Assembly (NCBI GenBank): GCA_963749575.1
Contig: CAVVNM010000014.1
Span: forward strand, 434,001-498,000
Source: JAMXLO01 sp963749575
GTDB lineage: Bacteria > Pseudomonadota > Alphaproteobacteria > Acetobacterales > Acetobacteraceae
Length of the DNA stretch: 64,000 bases
Direction of reading: 5' to 3'
The first letter of the stretch is position 1; each line of letters starts with the position of its first letter. Below the pieces are notes generated by a model. The model saw only the letters and a program-made list of their open reading frames with translations, had not been told where the DNA came from and did not search any database. Made by a program: the position numbers and the translations under genes. This document shows positions 37,141 through 45,563 of this stretch, in pieces.

Positions 37141-37228
37141 TCACTCGCGCGCCACTCCAGCGATGACCGCATTGTCGCGAATGGTTCAGGCCGGCGCAGG
37201 CCCGGTGACAAATTCCGGCAGAATAGTG
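37141..37228 (+). mobile_element. Solo right end of an IS701-family element
   Basis: About 88 bases match the right end of the complete element at 43241-44695, including TCACTCGCGCGCCACTCCAG, CGCGAATGGTTCAG, GTGACAAATTC and a degenerate terminal repeat ending in AATAGTG. Read in the transposase frame, it still encodes TRAPLQR and PHCREWF, with a stop in place of the first cysteine. CTAA follows at 37229-37232, fitting the YTAR target of the family. The rest of the element is gone. Confidence 0.8.
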
Positions 37229-38995
37229 CTAAAGGTCGAGCTCGACGGCGGCTATTGGCGTTGCGCAGCAGATCAGCGCATTGCCCTCGGCTGGCGGGTC
37301 CAACGGCTCCGGCGCGTAGGCGAGTTCGCCTTCGATCAGGCCGCTCTCGCAGTTGTGGCATACCCCCGATCGGCATGACCAGCGCACGGGAACGGCGCAG
37401 GCTTCTGCCAGCTCGAGCAGGCTGCCGAAGCGGGAGTCCCATGGCACGGCGAGACCGCTTCGCAAGAACGTCACCATGGGTCCGCCGCCCGCAGGACCGT
37501 CAGGACGATGAGGTAAGGCTGCGGCGACACGGGAGATGCCCGGTGTAAGAGTGGGCGGGGGCCCGAATACTTCGACGTGGACCCGAGGCCAGGGAATGCC
37601 CCATGCCGCCAAGCCTTTCTGGAAATCATCGAGAAAGCGGGCCGGACCACACAGGTAGAAATCAGCGTCTTGGGAAATCCCGAGTTCCTGGAGCACCTGG
37701 AGCGAGAGATGGCCTGGTCGATCGAAGTCCTGGCCAAGCCTGTCTCCAGGGGCAGGCCCACTGTAGATCACGCAACGATGCGACGTCCGGAGCGCAGCGA
37801 GCAGATCGTCCGCCTCCTCGGCAAACGAATGGTGCGCCCGATCGCGGGCTGAATGCAGCCACCAGACCGGCCGAGACGCAGCGGCGCCTGCAGCGGCCGC
37901 ACCATGCAACATCGCCAGCATCGGCGTGACGCCGACACCGGCGCTGATGAGGACGACGGGAGTCGCACCAGCGGCGAGCGTGAACGAGCCGCGGGGAGCG
38001 CTGACCTCCAGGCGACTGCCGGCCCGGACGCTTTGGTGGAGAAAGCCGCTTGCGCGGCCGTGCTCGTTCTTGACGGCAATCCGATAGTGGGGGGTCCCGG
38101 GCGCACCGCACAGCGAATAGCTCCGAGTGACGGCGGGAGCATTCGGGTTTGGCCGCATGCGGACCATGATGTGTTGGCCCGGTTGTGCCGGCGGCAGCGG
38201 CGAACCGTCGGCGGCAGCGAACTCGAACGATCGGACGTCCGCGCTTGCCTCGTCTGAAGCAACGACCGCAACCGGGCGGAAGCCTCGCCACGCGACGGGC
38301 GCCGACGCGCCGAGCCCGAGGCCGGCGTTGCCAGTCGTGCCTCCCGCTTCGGCAGCGTCGAGCAGCGCCTGCATCGAGCCTTGCCAGTCCTTGCTGAGGG
38401 CCGGAATTCGGATTGCACGCCGCAAGGCTTCGAGCGGGTGTTCGGCAGAATATAGGTGCGCGTCGATCTCGGCGACGGTCATGCGCTCGGGGCCGTCAGC
38501 GAGCTTCTCGATGCGATCGCCGGCGCCGATCTCACCTTCCTGGATGACGCGGAAATAAAAGCCGGGCCGGTGGTGCGCAACCAGCTTTGCAGCAATCTCC
38601 GGGTGGTTCAGCCGGATGCCGACCCGATAGCAGGTGTCGCGTGGCTGACTGACCTCGACGACCGCGCCGCCGATTCTGAAGCGATCGCCGATGCAGACCT
38701 CGTTATCGGCGAGGCCCTCCACTGTGAGGTTCTCGCCGAAGTTCCCCGCCACGAGATCCGACCGCCCAAGATAGCTCGCCCAGTAGCGGTAGGATTCGAG
38801 CTGGTAGACCATAATTGCACGTTGCTCGCCGCCATGGCCTCTGAGGTCGCCTTGGCCGTCGCCATCGAGATTCAGCCGGCGGGCGAAAATCCGTCCAGCC
38901 ACCGGTGTCTTCCAGACTGCCGTCCGGACAGTCCTGCCCTGCCACGCGACGTCCTGAGGAAGTCCGACATTGACCGAAACGATCACGCCCACCAT
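37229..38995 (-). CDS. MOSC domain / ferredoxin reductase / 2Fe-2S ferredoxin fusion protein
   Basis: A 588-residue three-part protein. Residues 1-210 form a YiiM-like MOSC domain (GDGQGDLRGHGGEQRAIMVY, NFGENLTVEGL, the conserved cysteine in QPRDTCYRVG). About 265-490 is an FAD/NAD oxidoreductase (RSYSLCGAP, VLISAGVGVTPMLAML, FYLCGPARF). The end is a plant-type 2Fe-2S ferredoxin with CRSGVCHNC and the distal cysteine in ICCATP. MOSC domains bind molybdenum-cofactor substrates; the fusion suggests a self-contained electron chain for an oxidised nitrogen or sulfur compound. ATG at 38995 has GGAGA upstream. The stop codon TAG lies in the target duplication of the solo IS end. Confidence 0.92.
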   Translation of the reverse strand: MVGVIVSVNVGLPQDVAWQGRTVRTAVWKTPVAGRIFARRLNLDGDGQGDLRGHGGEQRAIMVYQLESYRYWASYLGRSDLVAGNFGENLTVEGLADNEVCIGDRFRIGGAVVEVSQPRDTCYRVGIRLNHPEIAAKLVAHHRPGFYFRVIQEGEIGAGDRIEKLADGPERMTVAEIDAHLYSAEHPLEALRRAIRIPALSKDWQGSMQALLDAAEAGGTTGNAGLGLGASAPVAWRGFRPVAVVASDEASADVRSFEFAAADGSPLPPAQPGQHIMVRMRPNPNAPAVTRSYSLCGAPGTPHYRIAVKNEHGRASGFLHQSVRAGSRLEVSAPRGSFTLAAGATPVVLISAGVGVTPMLAMLHGAAAAGAAASRPVWWLHSARDRAHHSFAEEADDLLAALRTSHRCVIYSGPAPGDRLGQDFDRPGHLSLQVLQELGISQDADFYLCGPARFLDDFQKGLAAWGIPWPRVHVEVFGPPPTLTPGISRVAAALPHRPDGPAGGGPMVTFLRSGLAVPWDSRFGSLLELAEACAVPVRWSCRSGVCHNCESGLIEGELAYAPEPLDPPAEGNALICCATPIAAVELDL

Positions 38996-39041
38996 AGGAT
39001 CTCCGGTGGCGCATAGTGCAGCGTATCGGCGGTTGCCATGC

Positions 39042-39707
39042 TCAGACCCTTTGTTGGTTCGCTGGGCGCGGCTTGCGGAGAAACAGCACAAGCGGGCTCA
39101 CGATCAGCATTGCGATCATCATGACCTTGAACTGGTCGATGATCCCGACGAAAGCCGCCTGACCGGTGACCATATCGTTGAGCGCGGCAAGCCCGGGTTC
39201 GGCGATCGAACCCGTGACATGAGCGGCGGCGCGGTAGGGCGGTAGGTCCTTGGCGAGCGCTACGGGCATGGCCTGAGTATTGTCGTAGAAGAAGAAGATG
39301 ACCAATGCGATGCCGATCGTGCTGCCATAGAGGCGCGACAGATTGAACAGCACAGTGCCCTCCGGACGAAATGCCGGATCGAGCGTGCTGAAAGCCGACC
39401 TGGTGAGCGTCGGCAGCAAGATGCCCAGGCCGGCGCCCTGAAGCATGCCTGCGATGAGAACCGGCCACCAGTCCATCAAGGGCGAATAGCCGAGCATCGA
39501 CCAATTGGCGCAGATGACCAGGACAATCCCGCCAAACACGAGCAGCCGGTTGTCGATCCGCGCCGGCACACGTCCCGTCAGGAGCAGCGCCCCCAGCAGT
39601 GCGAGGCTGCGCGGAATCGCCAGGTAGCCGGATGCGGCTCCAGGTAACCATGCGCGCGTCGCACGGTACGCGGCGAATTTCCATCCAGCCAATCGACTAT
39701 CTGTCAT
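39042..39707 (-). pseudogene. C-terminal remnant of a DHA2 (EmrB/QacA-type) MFS exporter
   Basis: About 200 residues starting near GYLAIPRSLALLGALL align with helices 9-14 of 14-helix DHA2 pumps: GRVPARIDNRLLVFGG, GMLQGAGLGILLPTLTRSAF, NLSRLYGSTIGIALV, and a last helix before FLRKPRPA. The first eight or nine helices are missing. The upstream 60 bases (about 39645-39707) show no similarity and run into the 3' end of the carbonic anhydrase gene, so the 5' part was lost by rearrangement. It cannot be a working transporter as given. Confidence 0.78.
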
Positions 39708-40233
39708 CCTTCGGCGTTACTTCCCTCAGTTCGCCTGTTGACAAATCGAACACAAATCCACGAATTACCACCTTCGAAGGAATCCACGGGTGCGACCTGA
39801 GTTTCAATACCTGCTTTTGTGTCGCCCGATTCACGTCGGAATAGAAGTGGAACCTATCGGGAGCTACTGCCCACACGCCGCATTTTGTGTGGAGCTGGTT
39901 CTCGAACTCTTCTTCCGAAAACAGTTCCATTCCGCAGCCGGTGTGCCCGATGATCATGACCTCTTCCACGCCCAGAACGTGAATCGAGAACATGAGAGAC
40001 CGCACAACATCTTCCGTTGCTGCCGTTCCGACGTTCCGACGTTCCGACGTTCCGACGTTCCGAATCACATCCGCATCGGCAGGTTTGATGTCTAGCCATT
40101 CGAGCAGTTCGTTCAGGCGGGGGTCCATACAAGTGAGGATTGCAATCTTCGGAGCCGGCTTGTGTGCCAGCGCAGAATCATGGTGCTCTGCTCTCTTGCG
40201 GTTTGCCGCAATCGCGCGTTCGATCAAGCTCAT
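39697..40233 (-). CDS. Beta-class carbonic anhydrase
   Basis: A 178-residue enzyme for CO2/bicarbonate interconversion. Zinc ligands are the cysteine of LTCMDPRL and the histidine and cysteine of IGHTGCGM; the Asp-Arg dyad is in MDPRL. The start at 40233 has GGAGA about 7 bases upstream. An insertion between VIRN and AATEDVVRSL reads VGTSERRNVGT, encoded by five tandem copies of an 8-base unit; related enzymes have only a few residues there. A copy gain or loss would shift the frame. The 3' end touches the truncated DHA2 gene. Confidence 0.9.
   Translation of the reverse strand: MSLIERAIAANRKRAEHHDSALAHKPAPKIAILTCMDPRLNELLEWLDIKPADADVIRNVGTSERRNVGTAATEDVVRSLMFSIHVLGVEEVMIIGHTGCGMELFSEEEFENQLHTKCGVWAVAPDRFHFYSDVNRATQKQVLKLRSHPWIPSKVVIRGFVFDLSTGELREVTPKDDR
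40025..40064 (+). repeat. Octanucleotide tandem repeat (GTTCCGAC x5) within the carbonic anhydrase gene
   Basis: Five consecutive copies of GTTCCGAC, the last ending in A instead of C, lie in the coding strand opposite. The unit length is not a multiple of three, so each unit gained or lost changes the frame, while three units (24 bases) add eight residues. The current copy number leaves the gene in frame. Confidence 0.9.
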
Positions 40234-40380
40234 TGGGATTCTCCGAAATCGCGTCGCAGGTCCGGGATTGGGTTTGCGACAACGCGTCGTGTGATGTTGT
40301 TTATGCGGATCCAACTCTCCCGTGCGGACAGTCCCGGGTCGCTTGAATGAACGCCGCGAGCAGCGCTGGACCGGCGAAGA

Positions 40381-42360
40381 CTATCGGCTGGCGATCGTCC
40401 GTTCGCCGACGCCCCGCGCCAGCCGTTCCGCCGCGGCGACGATCTCCGGCACTGACAGGCCGACATAATCCAGCACGTCGGCGGGGGTGCGGCCGCTCTT
40501 CGGGATGCGCCGCACCCCGAGGCTTTCCACCGTAATCGGCGCCGCAAGGGCGGCCGACGCCTCGGCCAGCTCGCTGCCGAGCCCGCCCGCGTAATTGTCC
40601 TCGACTGCGAGGACCGCGGCGCGTGCGTGCCTCGCCATTTCGAGGATCGGTTCCGCATCAAGTGGCAGGGCATAGGCGTCGACCACCGCGGCAGCGATGC
40701 CGCGTTGCTCGAGCACCACGGCGGCGTCGAGGCAGGAATGGACGAGATAGCCCGACGCCGCCAGCACGACCGCGGGAGTTTCGACCGACCGGCGCACCAC
40801 CTTCGAGCCGCGCAGCGGAAATAGCTCGTCGTCGCGATAGAGTATCGGTAGGTCACCGCGGACCGCGCGCAGATAGGCCGGGCCGTCATACTCCGCCATG
40901 GCCAGCACGAGATTATAGGCGCTGACGGCGTCCGACGGCGTCAGCACCGTGAGTGATCGACCCTTGGCGTCCGCAGCGTGCGCGAGTGCGCGTGCGAAGG
41001 CGACGTCCGCCAAAGCCATCTGGCTCGGCCCGTCGGCCGCGAGTGTCACGCCGACGTGCGTGCCGACGAGCTTGATGCGCGCCCCTCCGATGATCGCCAT
41101 CTCTATCTGGTCGAAGGCGCGTTCGAGAAAGCGCCCAAACGTGCTGACGAACGGGATCTTGCCGGCGGCTGCCAATCCGGCCGCCACCGACACCATGTTC
41201 TGCTCGGCGATGCGCGCCTCGAAATAGCGGTCGGGATGCGCCTTGGCGAAGGTTTCGGCGTAGGTCGAATTCTTCACGTCCGCGTCGAGCGCCACCACCG
41301 CCTCGTTGGCGTCGCCGAGCGCGGCGAGCGCCATGCCATAGGCGCGGCGCGGCGAAAGCTTCTTTTCCGACGCCAACGCCGGGTGCTTGGCGAGCGCCGC
41401 GCCGAAGCCCATGGGCGCGTGTGGGGCGGCGCGCGCCGTCGGCGCCGCAGCGGGCGGCGCGATCTTGAGCGCGGCGAAGTCCTGCGCCCCGATGTCGGTG
41501 ACACCCAGGTGCCGCGCCGTCGCATCGAGCTCGGCGAGCACGTCCGCCAGCGCCTCGGGTTTCACCGGTGTACCGTGATGGCCGGGGCCGCCGAGACTCG
41601 ACACGCCCCATCCCTTGACGGTGCGCGCGATCACCGCGAGCGGCCGCTGATCCTCCGCGATGCGGAGCGCGTGCTCGATCGCTGCCGGATCGTGGCCGTC
41701 GATGATTTCGGTCCGCGCGCCGAACGCCGCCGCCTTCGCCGCGAGATGCTCCCAGTCCTGCGCCGGCGAGACATAGTCGCTCTGACCAAGCGTGTTGCAG
41801 TTGAAGATGGCGACCACCCCGCCGAGGCGCTGATCGGCGCAGAAATCCATCGCTTCCCAGATCTGTCCTTCGCGCGACTCGCCATCGCCGATGAGACAGA
41901 AGATGCGCTTCGGCACGCCGTCGACCTGCGCCGCGCACCGGAGGCCCGCCGCAACTGACAAGCCCTGGCCGAGCGACCCGGTCGCAGCGTCGAAGAATGG
42001 AAAGCCAAGCACCGGATTGGGATGGCCGTCGATCGGCGACCCGATCTCGCGGAGCGTCATCAGGTCGCGCTCCGTCATCGCCCGGCGCTTGCCGTCGGGC
42101 CCGAACGCGACGCCGAGATCGGTGCACGCGGCATAGAGGATCGGCACCGCGTGCCCCTCGCTCAGGACCAGGCGGTCCGACCCCGGGTTGCCGGGATCGG
42201 TCGGCGTCCAGCGCATCACGCGGTACATCAGTACCGTGACGAGGTGCGCGAGCGACAGCGCCGTCGTCGGATGGCCGCTGCCCGCCGCTGTGGTGGCGCG
42301 GATCGCGAGCCGACCCAAGTCGATTGCCTTGGCATGAAGGACACGCGTGAGATCGGCCAT
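40381..42360 (-). CDS. tkt: Transketolase
   Basis: A 659-residue full-length transketolase with both halves in one chain. N-terminal thiamine diphosphate site: AAGSGHPTTALS, SEGHAVPILYA, GSLGQGLSVAAG, IGDGESREGQIWEAMDF. Pyrimidine-binding domain: RFLERAFDQI, EQNMVSVAAGLA, GTHVGVTLAADGPSQMALAD. C-terminal domain: VVDAYALPLD and GLGSELAE. It moves two-carbon ketol units in the pentose phosphate and Calvin pathways. It diverges from the classic TktA type and is closer to shorter animal or archaeal-like transketolases. It is not in an operon. Confidence 0.92.
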   Translation of the reverse strand: MADLTRVLHAKAIDLGRLAIRATTAAGSGHPTTALSLAHLVTVLMYRVMRWTPTDPGNPGSDRLVLSEGHAVPILYAACTDLGVAFGPDGKRRAMTERDLMTLREIGSPIDGHPNPVLGFPFFDAATGSLGQGLSVAAGLRCAAQVDGVPKRIFCLIGDGESREGQIWEAMDFCADQRLGGVVAIFNCNTLGQSDYVSPAQDWEHLAAKAAAFGARTEIIDGHDPAAIEHALRIAEDQRPLAVIARTVKGWGVSSLGGPGHHGTPVKPEALADVLAELDATARHLGVTDIGAQDFAALKIAPPAAAPTARAAPHAPMGFGAALAKHPALASEKKLSPRRAYGMALAALGDANEAVVALDADVKNSTYAETFAKAHPDRYFEARIAEQNMVSVAAGLAAAGKIPFVSTFGRFLERAFDQIEMAIIGGARIKLVGTHVGVTLAADGPSQMALADVAFARALAHAADAKGRSLTVLTPSDAVSAYNLVLAMAEYDGPAYLRAVRGDLPILYRDDELFPLRGSKVVRRSVETPAVVLAASGYLVHSCLDAAVVLEQRGIAAAVVDAYALPLDAEPILEMARHARAAVLAVEDNYAGGLGSELAEASAALAAPITVESLGVRRIPKSGRTPADVLDYVGLSVPEIVAAAERLARGVGERTIASR

Positions 42361-42642
42361 CCGTTTTCTCTTGCGTTGCTAGAGGAAACGCCGGGCTCGG
42401 CGAGGGGATTCTTTGTGGCCCAAAAGCGAAACAACCTAAGTCGATGCTTGGTTTTGCTCGACCAGGAGATAAGCCGGCTCGCCGTGGAATCGAATACACG
42501 CTCTCCGGCATGTACTCTTCCGCCAGGCGAGCGAATGCAGGATCGAAGGGTTCTGTCAGATACCGCGCCAGCGCGGGACCGGCCGTCTCCGTGAGCTGTC
42601 CTCGGTAGGATCCGGGCTTACCTGGTCGGGGCAGAGCAACAA
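42361..42642. other. Region upstream of transketolase with a possible gene fragment
   Basis: No intact gene. On the minus strand, about 42468-42600 encodes an open stretch (LTETAGPALARYLTEPFDPA and FARLAEEYMPES) with protein-like composition but no start and no recognised family; it may be the end of a lost gene. The boundary at 42643 is the IS6-type fragment. Confidence 0.3.
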
Positions 42643-42896
42643 ATGAGGTGCTTGAGCTGCGGCTCGGCGCAGGTCGCGGAGCGCCGGGAGCGAACGGCCC
42701 AGGGCTATCGCAGTTTCGCTGCCGCGAGTGCGGGCGGCAGTTCAATGAACGCATAGCAGGCGTGGTGAACAGAACCCAATTCCCGAGCGACGTCATCGCG
42801 CTCGTAGTCCTCTGGCGTCTGCACTATGGGCTGACCCTGCGCGATCTGTCCGAGATGTTCTTCACCCGCGGTCTCGTGTTGAGCGATACGTGGCCT
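42643..42896 (+). pseudogene. IS6-family transposase, N-terminal fragment with frameshift
   Basis: MRCLSCGSAQVAERRERTAQGYRSF reads from the ATG at 42643; the continuation RCRECGRQFNER, then QFPSDVIALVVLWRLHYGLTLRDLSEMFFTRG lies one frame over (one base missing near 42718). This matches the zinc-ribbon N-terminus and helix-turn-helix of IS6/IS240-type transposases. The DDE catalytic domain is absent; similarity stops after about 85 residues. Confidence 0.72.
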
Positions 42897-42979
42897 TCAC
42901 CAGCAATCGCCGATGATACTTTGGTGTCAGTCCGCCGGAGAAAGCCGAAGAGCTTCGCTGTAACGAAGCCCAGATGTTA

Positions 42980-43237
42980 GGGCGTGTCCTCAATTGGAAA
43001 ATTCTGGCGCGGCGAAGACCGCAGTAAGCAAAGAGGTGGAGCCGCAAAACACGCAAAACACGCAAATGGTCGCTGATAAAGCCGCGGTGAACCGATGGTC
43101 CGGTCGGTGCGTCAGTTACGCCCCAAGCCCGCAATTGGCCTGGATTTGCGTGATTTGCGTGATTTGCGGTTCCATTTTCTTGCTGGTTGTGACCCAACTC
43201 GCCGCCACCGTCATTTGGCTCAATTGAGGACACGCCC
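42980..43237. mobile_element. MITE-like non-coding element with perfect terminal inverted repeats
   Basis: The ends GGGCGTGTCCTCAATTG (42980-42996) and CAATTGAGGACACGCCC (43221-43237) are perfect 17-base inverted repeats, flanked on both sides by TA (42978-42979 and 43238-43239), as expected for TA-targeting IS630/Tc1-type or TNA-targeting IS5-type transposition. The 258-base interior has no convincing reading frame. It lies directly after the IS6-type fragment and directly before the IS701-family element. Confidence 0.75.
43036..43175. repeat. Long imperfect hairpin of CGCAAAACA-type repeats inside the MITE
   Basis: The left arm 43036-43067 contains tandem CCGCAAAACA and CGCAAAACA units; the right arm 43142-43175 has the complementary GATTTGCGT units. 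The arms pair over about 32 bases around a loop of about 74 bases. Such ACACGCAAA-type repeats are common dispersed palindromes in environmental bacterial genomes. Confidence 0.7.
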
Positions 43238-43240
43238 TAG

Positions 43241-44695
43241 CACTACTTTGGCAGAATTTAGGTAATGACATCGCTTTTGGGATTCCCGAATCGGCAAATC
43301 GGTGATTCCTGGGGGATCGGCTTATTGGAGGCCGATCGCGGTGGTCACGGAGTTCGGTTGGAGCGAGGAACTTGAACACTGGCTGGGGCCATTTCTGGCC
43401 CGCCTGGAGCACAAGGCCCGGCGGCGGATGTGCCCGCTCTATATTGCAGGACTGATCGGGCCGGGCGAGCGGAAGAGCATTCAACCGATGGCGGAGCGGC
43501 TGGTGCCGGGCGAGTATGATCAGTTGCATCATTTCGTGGCGGCTGGAGTTTGGGATGCGGCACCGCTGGAAGCAGAGCTTCTCATCCAGGCGGACCGACT
43601 GGTCGGCGGTGATGACGCCGTGTTGGTGATCGATGACACGGCGCTGCCGAAGAAGGGCAGCCATTCGGTTGGCGTTGCTGCGCAATATGCCTCGGTTCTG
43701 GGCAAGACGGCCAATTGCCAGACGTTGGTCTCAGCAACGCTGGCGGGCGGCGAAGTGCCGGTGATGGTTGGCTTGCGCCTGTTTCTGCCAGAGAGTTGGA
43801 CGAGTGATCCTGTTCGCATGGCGAGAGTGGCGGTTCCAGCGGATCGGCAGACGTTCCGGAGCAAGCCTGAGATCGCGATTGACGAGATCGACCGGGTGAA
43901 AGCTGCCGGCGTACGCTTCGGATGCGTTCTGGCTGATGCGGGTTACGGCCTGAGTGCGCCGTTCCGGCACGAGCTTAGCGAGCGCGGTTTGAAATGGGCC
44001 GTCGGCATACCGCGGCATCAGAAGGTCTATCGAGGCGATGTGGCCCTGATCTTCCCCGTTGCAGGTCGCGGCCGCCCACGACAGCGACACATTCCCGACA
44101 GCAAGTCGGTCTCGGCGGAGGCGATGCTTACGGGCACATCATGGCGCTCGGTCAGCTGGCGCCGTGGCACCAAAGGCCGACTATCGGCACGCTTCGCCGC
44201 CGTGCGTGTGCGGGTCGCCGATGGGCCGCCGCAGCGCATTCGCGATAGGGGTGCCCAGCACATGCCTGGCGACGAGGTTTGGTTGATCGGGGAACGTCGC
44301 GCCAGCGGCGAACGCAAATACTACCTCTCAAACCTGCCGATAGGCACGCCGATCAAAGTGCTCGCTCGCACGATCAAGGCGCGCTGGATCTGCGAGCAGG
44401 CCCATCAGCAACTGAAGGAAGAACTCGGTCTCGATCACTTCGAAGGACGATCCTGGCATGGCCTCCACCGCCATGCCCTCATGACGATGATTGCCTACGC
44501 CTTCCTGCAGCATCGTCGCCTCGCAGTCGCGAGGCGGGAAAAAAAGAATCGATGGACCACCGCCACAGCCAAGCTTACCAGCAGTGCGTCATCTCATCAT
44601 CGCTCACCTCACTCGCGCGCCACTCCAGCGATGCCCGCATTGTCGCGAATGGTTCAGCTCAGCGTAGCCCAGTGACAAATTCTGCCAAAGTAGTG
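43241..44695 (+). mobile_element. IS701-family insertion sequence, 1455 bp
   Basis: Perfect 19-base terminal inverted repeats CACTACTTTGGCAGAATTT at both ends, with a direct CTAG duplication at 43237-43240 and 44696-44699, the YTAR target of the IS701 family. It carries one transposase gene. It is inserted at the right terminus of the MITE-like element. A partial second copy is at 37141-37228. Confidence 0.9.
43341..44667 (+). CDS. IS701-family DDE transposase (frameshift near C-terminus)
   Basis: About 440 residues. The GTG at 43341 (VTEFGWSEELEHW) is preferred, with TTGGAGG about 9 bases upstream. Catalytic residues are the Asp in VLVIDDTALPKKG, the Asp in CVLADAGYG and the Glu in EQAHQQLKEELGLDHFEGR. 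After a run of seven A (44539-44545) the frame leaves the family sequence. One frame over, the expected end resumes as SLPAVRHLIIAHLTRAP and CPHCREWFSSA and stops at 44665-44667. Removing one A restores it. As given, the main frame instead continues to 44675 with an unrelated tail. Confidence 0.88.
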
Positions 44696-44699
44696 CTAG

Positions 44700-45272
44700 C
44701 TAGGCTGGGCGATACCAAAGTATGGGCGATACCATCGTTCAATAGACGCCCCTTCAGGCTTGGTCCAATTGTGGCCTGACCCGGTGAATCGGCTCACGCA
44801 AAAGGCAGCCGCTCACAGCAGGACTTGGTGGTTACCCATAGGAGAAGAGTGCGGACATGGAACCCAGCCCGCTCTCGCACAATCGCTTTCGCTGGCGTGA
44901 TCAGCAACCCCCAGGCAGAACGAGGAGAGCAGCCCGTGCGAAGCACCTATCAAGCACTTTCTGGAACCCAGTCGCAGGTCGCCCGCTTGGCCCATTCTTG
45001 GCTTTCGGGGCTGCGCGAGCGGTTGTTTTGTCTCGGGCGGACCGGTGCAGTGCAGTGACTATGCCCAGCCGAGCGACGTAGCGCCGGCGCCGGCGCACTA
45101 CCTGCTCCTGTCGCCCGTGCCGAACCGCAGCGCGCCCGACGGAACAGCCACTGGATCTTGGAGTTCTGAGCCCATGACACGGTTGATGCCAGCCCACCGG
45201 ATGCCCCGCCAGGCAGCCGACTGCGGACGATGCAGGACTTTGAACTCCGTCCGAAGTGAGGACAGAACAGTC
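44700..45272. other. Gene-free stretch after the IS701 element
   Basis: Some 573 bases with several short open frames on both strands, none with recognisable similarity, good codon bias or a clear ribosome-binding site. No repeat matching the flanking elements was seen. It may be remnant sequence from insertion events. Confidence 0.3.
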
Positions 45273-45563
45273 ATGCGCCCGTGCATTATAGTCGCCATAG
45301 TCGCATTGGTGCTCATCGTGTTTTGGTCCGCGACCCTCCCGCTGACCGCTCAGCCTGCCCCCGCCCAAGCCAGTGTCATCTCGCCCGCCATGTCGAAGGC
45401 CCTGTTTCTCTGCCGCGGTCCAAACGGCATCGATCGCACCTGCACCGCCGCGCTCGCCAGGGCACTGGTGCTGGACCCGTCTGACGATGCGGTGACCCAC
45501 GTGAGTGACCGCCTCTGCCGCGTGGGTTGGCAGATGCTGGTCATCCTCGAACGCCAAAAGTGA
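45273..45563 (+). CDS. Small signal-anchored protein, unknown
   Basis: A 96-residue protein. MRPCIIVAIVALVLIVFWSATLPLTAQ is a signal peptide or membrane anchor, and the remaining 65 residues have three Cys (LFLCRGP, DRTCTAAL, DRLCRVGW) that could form disulfides in the periplasm. GAGGAC lies about 9 bases upstream of the ATG. No family is recognised. It stands alone. Confidence 0.5.
   Translation: MRPCIIVAIVALVLIVFWSATLPLTAQPAPAQASVISPAMSKALFLCRGPNGIDRTCTAALARALVLDPSDDAVTHVSDRLCRVGWQMLVILERQK

Noticed and set aside
40025..40064. Octanucleotide repeat considered as an iteron or protein-binding array
   Set aside because: It lies inside a well-conserved coding sequence and is read in frame.
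43051..43172. Repeated CGCAAAACA units considered as a CRISPR array
   Set aside because: Units are adjacent without unique spacers and form two arms of one hairpin.
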